Of a stretch of 64,000 bases of DNA, positions 55,470-64,000 are shown piece by piece. The stretch is taken from positions 26,758,001 to 26,822,000 of the forward strand of contig JAZBRS010000039.1 of assembly GCA_037176725.1 (NCBI GenBank). Direction: 5' to 3'. Position 1 is the first letter of the stretch, and every line of letters starts with the position of its first letter. The notes beneath the pieces were generated by a model. It did not search any database. It was given only the letters and a program-made list of their open reading frames with translations, and had not been told where the DNA came from. The translations under genes and the position numbers were made by a program. Source of the DNA: Posidonia oceanica (lineage: Eukaryota > Streptophyta > Magnoliopsida > Alismatales > Posidoniaceae).

Positions 55470-56672
55470 ATGGGTTTTCCCACTCTGCTGACTCCCGCAC
55501 ATTGCTCGGAAACCCTGCGAGAATGGATCGGCAGGCTCACTCAAGTAGACTGCGAACAGTTGCGCCTGTGGGGCATACCAACCAAGCTGCTGAAGGCCGC
55601 TGATGTGGAGGTCAGCCGCCACCTTCTGTGTGCCGCCGCGAGATTCTGGAAACCGGCGCATCATGTCTTCTGTTTCAACAAAACTGAGCTGACACCTACA
55701 CTGGAAGAGGTGCGTCGGATCTGCGGCTTTTCAAAGATATTGGGGCCGCCTGTCTTTATGAGGCGCGACGGATATCTCCGGGTCCTGAGCCAACTAACTG
55801 GACTCTCCACTCAAGACTGCCAACAGAAGCTAATCTGCACCAGTGGAACAGAGCCTATGCTTCGCCTTGCACACTTTGATGATATCTTGAACAAGCGCGC
55901 TGACCTCGGAGATGAGCTGTGGCTCCGAGGGTTCGTCATCCGCTTTCTGGGCGAACTAATCTTTACTCATGGCCGATTGACAGTGGCCATCGAGGTCGCA
56001 GAGATTGCACTAGCTGTGGTGACCCAGCACATAGATCTGGCACCAGTTGTCTTGGCAGAGACTTATCGCGGGCTGGACCGCATTTCTCACCGCTGCCGCC
56101 ACTTCCACGGTTGCGGAGCACTCATACAAGTCTGGCTGACCGCGCACTTAGAGATGGACCTTCTGCGCCCTCAAGTGCATGCTTTCGAAGCTGACTGCAG
56201 CAGAGCCCGTACCAGAGCAGACAAGAGCGTCAAAGAAGAGTACGAGAGGCTGTCAGCACTGACTGACGATGCTGTGATCTGGCGCATCATTCCCTCTGCA
56301 GCAGAACCATTCACAATCTTCTTCAGTGCGCGTGATACGCGGCTGATCATTCTTCCGGGCTTCACAGCAGGCGTAGAGTACCATCCAATTAGGGTCATGC
56401 GCCAGTTCGGCTTCCAGCAGGGCGCCTTCATTGACAGTACAGCGCCCGAGCTTCTACAGACTTATCCTCTCAGCACCACTGCCCCAACCAAGAAGCTTGC
56501 TAGTCTGATGCAGCATGGGGTCCAATCTACAGATGTTGCAGCTGTGAGAGGTACTGGATGCACTCCTGATTATGAAGCGGAAGTCCGACAGCTCTGGCCA
56601 ATTACTGAAGTCCCGCCAGGCGGCCCCTTATTCCCCGACTCTAGGCAGCCGAAGAAGGCCCGGGTTGACTAG
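55470..56672 (+). CDS. ORF3 of element B: DUF7745 / plant-mobile-domain-like protein (400 aa)
   Basis: Intact 400-codon ORF, same length as in C (45199-46401) and A (6087-7289, broken). Start MGFPTLLTPAHC, stop TAG after KKARVD. Conserved blocks: TPTLEEVRRICGF about residues 75-90, FDDILNKRADLGDELWLRGF about 137-156, LAPVVLAETYRGLDRISHR about 185-205, GVEYHPIRVMRQFGFQQGAF about 300-320. No signal peptide, membrane segment or zinc-finger pattern is convincing, though CRHFHGCG could bind metal. It remains open in an element whose gag has a stop and which has lost RT, so it has either been under selection until recently or inserted late. The role in the element is unknown. An alternative is a captured host plant-mobile-domain gene. 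Confidence 0.87.
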   Translation: MGFPTLLTPAHCSETLREWIGRLTQVDCEQLRLWGIPTKLLKAADVEVSRHLLCAAARFWKPAHHVFCFNKTELTPTLEEVRRICGFSKILGPPVFMRRDGYLRVLSQLTGLSTQDCQQKLICTSGTEPMLRLAHFDDILNKRADLGDELWLRGFVIRFLGELIFTHGRLTVAIEVAEIALAVVTQHIDLAPVVLAETYRGLDRISHRCRHFHGCGALIQVWLTAHLEMDLLRPQVHAFEADCSRARTRADKSVKEEYERLSALTDDAVIWRIIPSAAEPFTIFFSARDTRLIILPGFTAGVEYHPIRVMRQFGFQQGAFIDSTAPELLQTYPLSTTAPTKKLASLMQHGVQSTDVAAVRGTGCTPDYEAEVRQLWPITEVPPGGPLFPDSRQPKKARVD

Positions 56673-56930
56673 GCCCTTGTGCGATCATCATGTGGTCTTC
56701 TTTCAAATTGTGCTGTACATTTCTGGCCTGCCATAGGCATTGTACTCACCAAGCTATATCAATGAAAACTGTTTCTGCTTTCTGCTTGCACATCAAGACT
56801 CTTGGCTGCATTGCATATCACCATCATCATTATCTTGGGCCCTCTAATTAGACTTGCAGACATCCCCAACGCGGCGAAGTCCTCAGCACCCAATCCGGAG
56901 CCTAGAGCATCTGCAGGCCCGCGACACTCA
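56673..56930 (+). other. Element B 3' untranslated segment after ORF3
   Basis: No gene seen. TGTGCTGTACATTTCTGGCC-type text is shared with C and A, followed by a CATCATCATTATC stretch and a Pro/Arg-coding-like region that is not conserved as protein. Confidence 0.7.
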
Positions 56931-57530
56931 GCTCCGCTGTCCGGCATCCCCAGCTGGTCACCCCCGGCTGGACCACCGTCCTCTGCGGGCTGGCACCCCA
57001 AACTGCCCGGCGAAAGGTCCGTCAACCTGTTATCCTCCTCAGCTGTTCATCCTCAGCTGAGTCCCTTGCGGGCTGGCACCCCAAACTGCTCGGCGATGGT
57101 TTCGTCAATCTATCTTCCATCCACTCGCTTATCTGTCTTTGCATCCTGATGCCAGGGGCGCACCGACCATCCCCTGGTATCATCCTGATACCAGGGGCAT
57201 CTTTTGGTCGCCCGGTGGCATCATCCCTAGCTGGTCATCCCCAGCTGGTCGCCCCCAGCTGGATCATTATCTCTGCGGGCTGGCACCCCAAACTGCTCGG
57301 CGAAAGGTCCGTCAACCTGACACTCTTCTCGGCTGGTCACCACAGTCGAGTCCCCAGTTGGTTGCCCCCAGCTGGATCATTATCTCTGCGGGCTGGCACC
57401 CCAAACTGCTCGGCAAAAGGTCCGTCAACCTGACACTCTTCTCGGCTGGTCATCCCCAGCTGAGTCCCCAGCTGATCGCCCTCAGCTGAATCCCTTGCGG
57501 GCTGGTACCCCAAACTACTCGTCTGACAAG
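56930..57530 (+). repeat. Element B array of about 110-bp units
   Basis: GCGGGCTGGCACCCCAAACT followed by GCTCGGCGAAAGGTCCGTCA recurs at about 56987, 57069 (partial), 57277 and 57386, with a final variant near 57496. Same family as the 113-bp array in A but fewer copies. Confidence 0.9.
57171..57197 (+). other. Perfect hairpin CCCCTGGTATCA / TGATACCAGGGG
   Basis: Twelve-base perfect arms around TCC, embedded in the repeat region; related versions at 46781-46807 (C), about 5535 and 4506-4532 (A), and a degenerate one near 57586-57612. Confidence 0.88.
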
Positions 57531-57652
57531 CACGACACTCTTGTCATCACTCTCTGCTTTCGATGCCATGGACGCGCTGGTCAACCCCTGGTGTCATCCC
57601 GACACTAGGGGCATCTTTTAATCGCCCCATGGTATCATTCTCTCCCCCTTTC

Positions 57653-57679
57653 CCCTATGACGTTCCTGGCGTCATAGGG
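57653..57679 (+). other. Hairpin CCCTATGACG / CGTCATAGGG
   Basis: Ten-base perfect arms and a TTCCTGG loop; the same hairpin is in A at 4438-4464. Confidence 0.85.
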
Positions 57680-57689
57680 ATGGTTTCTT

Positions 57690-57868
57690 CTCATCATTCC
57701 CTTACCCCTTCTTTGCCGGCCGATAAGTCCGATATCTTATCATTCTCATCATTCCCTTACCCCTTCTTTGCCAGCCGATAAGTCCGATATCTTATCATTC
57801 TCATCATTCCCTTACCCCTTCTTTGCCGGCCGATAAGTCCGATATCTTATCATTCTCATCATGCTCTC
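57690..57868 (+). repeat. Element B units with GATAAG...CTTATC (three copies, about 60 bp)
   Basis: CCCCTTCTTTGCCGGCCGAT followed by AAGTCCGATATCTTATC, repeated three times with small changes (one copy has CCAG for CCGG); a fourth is near 58313-58340. Confidence 0.88.
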
Positions 57869-58310
57869 ATCCCCCTCTTTAGCTTAGCTTCTCATCATGC
57901 TCTCATCCCCCTCTTTAGCTTAGCTTCTCATCATGATCTCATCCCCCTCTTTAGTTTAATTTCTCATCATGATCTCATCCCCCTCTTTAGCTTAATTTCT
58001 CATCATGCTCTCATCCCCCTCTTTAGTTTAATTTCTCATCATGATCTCATCCCCCTCTTTAGCTTAATTTCTCATCATGATCTCATCCCCCTCTTTAGCT
58101 TAATTTCTCATCATGATCTCATCCCCCTCTTTAGCTTAATTTCTCATCATGCTCTCATCCCCCTCTTTAGCTTAGCTTCTCATCATGATCTCACCTCCCT
58201 TTTTAGCTTAACTTCTCATCATGATCTCATCCCCCTCTTTAGCTTAATTTCTCATCATGATCTCATCCCCCTCTTTAGCTTAATTTCTCATCATTATCTC
58301 ATCCCCTCTT
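57868..58310 (+). repeat. Element B 36-bp tandem array
   Basis: About 12 units of TCTCATCATGATCTCATC followed by CCCCTCTTTAGCTTAATT, with GATC and GCTC variants. Counterpart of A 3800-4310. Confidence 0.93.
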
Positions 58311-58382
58311 TGCCGGCCGATAAGTCCGATATCTTATCATTCTCATCATGATCTTGCCCCCTCTTATCAATCAATCAATCAC

Positions 58383-59372
58383 TCGTGCTAGGCTGATATC
58401 CGAAACTATCTCAGGCTGATAATCCTAAACTATCTTCTGGTCGATCCATGGTCGGCCCGCAGTTGTGTTATACGGCTGACTTCCAGTAATTGTCCCTCGT
58501 AATTGCACTTTTCCAGTTGATAGGTCTGTAAACTATCCACCGGTTGACAGGACCGTAAACTGTCGCTCCAGTTGGTAGGACTGTAAACTACCGCGTGCAA
58601 TTACGTTATACGGCTGACATCCAGTAACTGTCCCTTGCAATTGCGGTTTCCAGTTGATAGGTCTGTAAACTATCCTCCAGTTGATAGGTCTGTAAACTAT
58701 CCACCGGTTGACAGGACCGTAAACTGTCGTTAGGCTGATACTCCTAAACTATCACCCGCAATTGCATTATACGACTGATATCCAGTAACTATCCCTCATC
58801 ATTGCGCGTTTCCAGTTGATAGGTCTGTAAACTAACCGCCGGTTGACAGGACCGTAAACTGTCGCTCCAGTTGATAGGTCTGTAAACTATCCACCAGTTG
58901 GTAGGACTGTAAACTACCACGCGCAATCATGTTATACGGCTGACATCCAGTAACTGTCCCTCGCAATGCTGCTTCCAGTTGATAGGACTGTAAACTATCC
59001 TCCAGTTGATAGGTCTGTAAACTATCCGCCGGTTGACAGGACCGTAAACTGTCGCTCCAGATGATAGACTGTAAACTATTCGGCATTGCGTTATACGGCT
59101 GATATCTAGTAACTATCCCTCATGGTTTGTGGGTTTCCAGTTGATAGGACTGTAAACTATCCTCCAGTTGATAGGTCTGTAAACTATCCACCGGTTGACA
59201 GGACCGTAAACTGTCGTTAGGCTGATACTCCTAAACTATCACCCACAACCATGTTATACGGCTGATATCCAGTAACTATCGCTCACAACTGCTCTGGTTG
59301 ACAGGACCGTAAACTGTCACTCCCGGTTGATAGGACCGTAAACTATCCGGACGATAAGCCCGTCACCTTATC
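58383..59372 (+). repeat. Element B 3'-UTR array with pseudoknot-like interleaved inverted repeats
   Basis: Unit examples: CGGT 58541-58544 with ACCG 58552-58555, crossing GACAG 58546-58550 with CTGTC 58560-58564. CAGT 58569-58572 with ACTG 58580-58583, crossing GGTAG 58574-58578 with CTACC 58588-58592. The last unit has CGG 59348-59350 with CCG 59360-59362, crossing GATAAG 59353-59358 with CTTATC 59367-59372. One unit near 58813-58838 (CTAAC for CTATC) has lost a stem. Confidence 0.9.
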
Positions 59373-59846
59373 ATTTTTTTCTCCTTTTCGGCGTGACCTT
59401 GTCCCAGGAAGACGAAGTCACGCACCCCCTTCTGCGTTAGGAGAGTTGGCCTCTCTCCCCTCGCACCCTTCTTTCCTGCTAGCTTGCTCCCCGGGCGGGG
59501 ACCAGCTGCACCCTGTTTTCCTTCGCTTTGTCGTGCAAGTCTGGCCTCCCTACCAGATATTCGCACCACATCGCGCCTTTTTTATCATTTTCTTTGCATC
59601 ATCTCAGCACTTTCTTAGCTAGCACTGCATATCACTTTAGCATCATCAGCATTACTTGCACAGCATCAGCATTTTCTTATAGCTGCACTAACTTTTATAC
59701 TAACTCTTGCATTGCATTTAGCATATCACACACAGCACAGCATCCATCTGCACTGGCATCTTGCATTGCGGCAATGGGCTACGATCTTCGGTGCATCCGC
59801 CGAATAAATAGCTCACGCCCATAGCAACCCGCTGCTCCCGCCGGTC
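59373..59846 (+). other. Element B 3' untranslated segment before the polypurine tract
   Basis: No gene supported. Closely matches A 2288-2790 on the opposite strand, with CAGCATCAGCATT-type words and the conserved GCATCCGCCGAATAAATAG block near 59790. Confidence 0.7.
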
Positions 59847-59930
59847 AGATGGGGTGTCTTGTCAACCCTGAGCAGCGGCAGCGCTCCGCTTGCCCTCGCT
59901 CAGGGAGGGGCATCTGTTGACACCCCATCT
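59847..59930 (+). promoter_or_regulatory. Element B polypurine tract inside boundary-spanning inverted repeat
   Basis: AGGGAGGGG at 59902-59910, then CATC and the LTR at 59915. Outer arms AGATGGGGTGTC (59847-59858) and GACACCCCATCT (59919-59930); inner arms CCCTGAGC (59866-59873) and GCTCAGGG (59898-59905). The fold would place the purine tract between two stems. Confidence 0.8.
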
Positions 59931-62900
59931 TGGCAGGCCCGGACCCTTGGAGCCCTCTTGGTGATTGCTGGATCGAACCCCAACCAAACCCTAACCCTAA
60001 TCCTCCTCCTTACCCTCCAAAAACAGCCTGTTTTGACCCGGACCTTTACCCCCCTTCCCGACCTCAAAACCTAACCAAAATCCATAGGAAAACCCACCAC
60101 TATCCACTCAACAAACCTACCCAAAGACCTAGGAATTTCCAAACCCAACCCATCCTTGAAAACCCTAGAAAACTTAGGAGAAACTACCCTTTTTCTACAC
60201 CTTGAAACCCCTCCAAAACCTCTTTAGAAACGAACCAAAACTTCAGACCCAAGACTTCAAACCCTAGACTACCCACTCACCAATTCTCACCCCATTCCAA
60301 GACCATTAAGACCCTCTTTCACCCAAATTATCCTTTTCTCTCTCCGGGATTATCATTTTCTCTCTCCTCTCTCTCTCCTGATTATCATCTCTCTTTTCAT
60401 CCCTTTCTCATCCTTTTTCTGGTCTGGCTGTGGGCCCCCTCTGTGCTTCTATCCTTCCTCTATCCTATCCCTATTTTTACTTTATTTTTACCCCTTTTTC
60501 TGAATTTTAAAAATCGTTTTCTTCCAACCTATCCCTTTTCCTTTTATCTCCCTCTTTTTCCATTTCTTTCCTCCTTCTCTTTTCCTTTCCTCTCTTTTGC
60601 AAAAATCCACAAAAACCCATAAAAATCTGCAAAACCTCAAAACATAAAACAAACAAATCAGTACCCTAAGAAAAACAATTAAAAAATGTTAAACAAGCAA
60701 TTAACAACTTAAACTTAACTTAAGCAAGCTAAAAAGAAAACCAAACATGCAAACTAAAAAATGCAAAACAAATCGAAAGAAAACACTGAAAAATCAAGGA
60801 AAAAGCTAAAATAAAATCAAAACCCACCAAAAATAAAAACCCCACTAAAAGAATTAAAAAACAAACCCAAAAAGAAGAATTAAAAAATCAAATACTAAAA
60901 CAAGTAATTAAAGAAGGCAAAAGACCTAACTTAATAAACATAAGAAAAACAAGTTAAAACTTAAAAAAGAAAAGAAAAACACATCTGAAGAGACTTAAAA
61001 AACACCCTATCAAACCAGAAAAATCCAACTAAAAACTTCAAGAAAAATCAATAAATAAAAATCCAAATATAACTTAAAAGACTTAAAAGAAAGAAACCCT
61101 AAGAAGACTACAACTTTAAAATCTAAAACCAACCATAAATTAACACGAAATAAATCCTAAAAAATCCTAATCAATATTCTAAATGTCCAACAAGGGAAAT
61201 ACAATTTTTAAAACAATTTTAAAAAAAGGTTTAACAAACATTTAATCAAGTGAAAATCAACTAAAAACAAAACCAAAACCCTAAAACCCTAATTAAGCCC
61301 AAAACACATTAATCAACTCTAAATGGCCATTAAAAATCTTAATTGAAATCTTAAACTACAGCACAACTCTTCTAATATCTTTATTTATTTTTGGTTTATT
61401 TTTACCAATTTTATTTCCCCTTCTTGCCCCCTTCTTTCTTTCTTAATTCCCTTCTTTCTTTCTTACTTTTCCTTACTGGGCTCAATCTGGCCCGTTTCTT
61501 CTTTTTTTTTTCTTTTTTTCTTTTTTTCTCAGCCCGCACGGTCCGGCCCACACCTCCCTTCTCCTCCTTCTTCTTCCTTCTTCCCCTACATTTTTTTTCT
61601 TTCCACCGATTCTCCCACGAGCTGCAGCAACAGCCTTCCCTCCATTGTTCAAATTCAAGCTTCAATCCAATCGTCTACAGCAGCTCGCCGCCTCCTCCTA
61701 TCTCAACTTCTTTTCCGGAGGCATTGAATGACCGGTCGCCTCGCCGACGCCCGTCGCTTCTGCTGCAGTGCCGCCGGTGGATTTCAAAAAGTTTCCAGCG
61801 CGCCAGCAGCCAACCTCCTCCGGATAAAAAGCCTCCCGTCCATCCCTTCAAGGAGGGCACTAAAAAAAAAAAGAAAAACAATCAGTGAGCAAGCAAGCAA
61901 GGAGAGACCACCAGCAAACCAGAGAGCAATTCCACCTTCTTCTCACCTGTGCGACCCTCCTCCTTCTCCTCTTCACCTCCCAATTTCCAGAGAGAAAAGG
62001 GCAGTGAGAGTAGAGCTTGAGGAAGTTCTGGGCATCCCGGAGAAGAACCCAGATCCCACGCCATTTCCCACTCCTCAGAACCTCTCCCATTCCTTCCCAA
62101 ATCCAGGGAACTCTCCTCTTCCATTACCAGCTAACCTACACCCTTCCTAGCCTTCACCCTTCTCCCAATTCCTTCCCCAAAACTCACCTAGCACCCAGCC
62201 TCCGTCTCCTGCCATCCCACGGCCATTCCACCACCTAAAACCTCCCAGAATCACCCTCTGAAGCCAACTGCCACTGACCTGTAACCCATTTCCCAATTCC
62301 CTCCTCCAGAATCAACAGCCTCCTCCCAAACTGCACCTAGCCACTCGCCAGACATCCACCTTTCCAGAGCCTCCGACAGCAAACCAAACCATCCACCACA
62401 GACCTTAAAGTCCACTTCAAACACCTAAGTCTCCCTCAGACCAAAAATCGACCCAGCTCTCAAACTCCCTCCATACGCTCCAGAAGACCAAGCTAACCAC
62501 CCAGAACCCTTCCCTAGACCTCCAGCAACCTCCCGGAGGGTCCCATCCGAGCCGACGTGCAGCAAACAACTCCCCCGACCTCCAGCTGCCTCTGTGAACC
62601 CACGACCAGCCAGATCTTCCGCCGGTCTTCGCAGCAGCTGTCCAACCATCCAGGAAGCTCCGAAGGGTCGCTCTGAGTCGATCCCAGTCCCCGCGAGCCA
62701 CCAGCATCCTCTGCAGCAACCGGACGACGAGCTCCGACCACCTCCGACACTGCCGAGGTCGGGAGCGCCTTCCGGACGCGAACACAGGTACCACTCGCTT
62801 CCCCCCTCTCTCTCTCCTCCTCCTGCTACTTCTCCGCCAGTCAGAACCAAGCTCTGAGCCTCCTGGACGCCACAACAGCTCGCCGGACAGGCCTCCTTCT

Positions 62901-64000
62901 CCGGTGCCAGCTGCTCTTCCTCCGGACACTCCGGCCAACAGAGCGAGCTCCGGACCATTCCCAGAGCTCCGGACGATCGCCGACGTCGTTCTCCGCCCTC
63001 CCGCGCATCCTCAGCCTCCCCTGTCGGCGGTGACGAGTACTGCCGGCGCTCTGCTACAGTACTCGTCGCCGTCGACCAGTTACTGTGCTTTTATTTTATT
63101 CTGGCTAAAGTTTTTAAGTAAATATTGCATATCTGTCCTAAGTTTTTTCATTTTTACATTCCAGTCCTTATTTCATTTAATCTGCTTTGTTCTTAATTTA
63201 AAACTATGCTAAATTGCTGTCTTTGTTTATGGTTTTCAGCATTTGCAAGTGGGTCCATTTACTGTGCTGTGCTGTTTTAATATTTTGTATTTTAGTCCTC
63301 CTGTTTTCAATTTTTGCACTTAGGTCCTGCACTTAATCAGTTCATTTATTTACTTGCATTTTACCATACTGCATTGCATTCCAAGTCCTTGCATTTTACT
63401 GTTTTTGTATTTAGGTCCCATGCACTGTAGAACTTGGGGTCTATTTTCTTATTTTGCATACTGCATTGCACTTTTGCCCTTCTGATTTTGCATTTTTGCA
63501 GTTAAGTCCATTTTAAATGGACAGTAACTGTGCTGCATGCATTTTAGCTTATTACATTGCATTTTTGACCCTGTATTTTCCAAAAATTGCACTGTGGTCC
63601 TGTTATTTAATTTTCAGAGCATGTTTTCCATACTAAATTGCATTTTTAGTCCCTGCATGATTTCAAAATTACACATAGGTCCTTGCATGTTTTAAAAAAA
63701 ATCATGTGAAAAGACCATTTTGCCCCTAGGTTGCATTTTAGCTCCTATGCCTACCAAATTTCATGCAGACCTCCCACTAGTACCCCCAGACTCCCTGGAA
63801 CCTTGTTTTCTGGAAAAATTGCATTTTAGACCCTAGTTCTTTTCAAAATTGCACTCTGACTTCCTTTTGTTTTCAAAACCTCTTTTAAAGCGTACTTTCT
63901 TTTCAAAACAACTTTCTGAGCCCAGTTTTTTGCCAAATAGACCTCTGTCTTCCCCTGTTTTCAAAATCCTTTCCTGTGGACCCCTGTTTTCTGGAAAATT
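59915..64000 (+). mobile_element. Element B 3' LTR, first 4.1 kb (continues beyond the right edge)
   Basis: Collinear with the B 5' LTR from 14048 to about 18110. Differences are scattered and mostly transitions. The right end, the target duplication and the remaining 5' part of A lie outside the window. Confidence 0.93.

Larger units (their letters stand above)
14048..64000 (+). mobile_element. Element B: non-autonomous Tat/Ogre-like retrotransposon, hosting element C
   Basis: 5' LTR 14048-20028, PBS 20030-20047, leader, gag-protease-linker-integrase remnant to 27242, spacer interrupted at 28205/28206 by C and resuming at 54904 (after one copy of the duplicated GCCAC), ORF3 55470-56672, repeat arrays, PPT, 3' LTR from 59915 past the right edge. 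The B LTR is the same family as A. B lies in A in opposite orientation; the five bases before it are GCTGG, and the partner copy of the duplication would be outside the window. Confidence 0.92.

Overview
The window is plant nuclear DNA, most likely from an angiosperm with a large repeat-rich genome; the species cannot be told from the sequence. It consists entirely of nested LTR retrotransposons. No host gene, rRNA, tRNA gene or CRISPR array is supported. All three elements belong to the Ty3/gypsy superfamily, Tat branch, and most resemble Ogre-type elements: LTRs of 5.7-6.0 kb, a primer binding site matching the 3' end of tRNA-Arg, a gag with a CxxH...GHxxxxC knuckle, a G-patch after the protease, a second RNase H domain between the RT-linked RNase H and integrase, and tandem-repeat arrays in the 3' untranslated region.

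Layout. Element A is on the minus strand. It is the oldest and runs from the window's left edge (partial 3' LTR, 1-2219) to 14047, where it is cut inside gag. Element B is on the plus strand and belongs to the same LTR family. It is inserted into A at 14048: 5' LTR 14048-20028, internal region, 3' LTR 59915 to the right edge. Element C is on the plus strand and belongs to a related second LTR family. It is inserted into B at 28206-54898 and flanked by the 5-bp target duplication GCCAC (28201-28205 and 54899-54903). C is therefore the youngest, and its two LTRs differ by under about 1 percent by eye, apart from one extra 180-bp repeat unit in the 3' copy.

Coding content. C carries gag, protease, G-patch, a long acidic linker, RT, RNase H, a second RNase H and integrase in a single frame, interrupted by three TAG codons. 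A and B carry gag, protease and linker, but each has lost RT and both RNase H domains through its own deletion; B keeps only the C-terminal half of integrase and A only the catalytic core and C-terminus. All three carry a 400-codon sense-strand ORF downstream of pol (here ORF3). It resembles the plant DUF7745 / plant-mobile-domain-like proteins and is intact in B and C. A and B look non-autonomous, and a C-like relative could supply RT.

The least expected structure is in the 3' untranslated region. A long array of 21-25-nt units, present in all three elements, contains two interleaved inverted repeats per unit. This is the geometry of an H-type pseudoknot, and both stems vary between units while staying complementary. 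A further inverted repeat, with compensatory change between the two families, spans the polypurine tract and the start of the 3' LTR.
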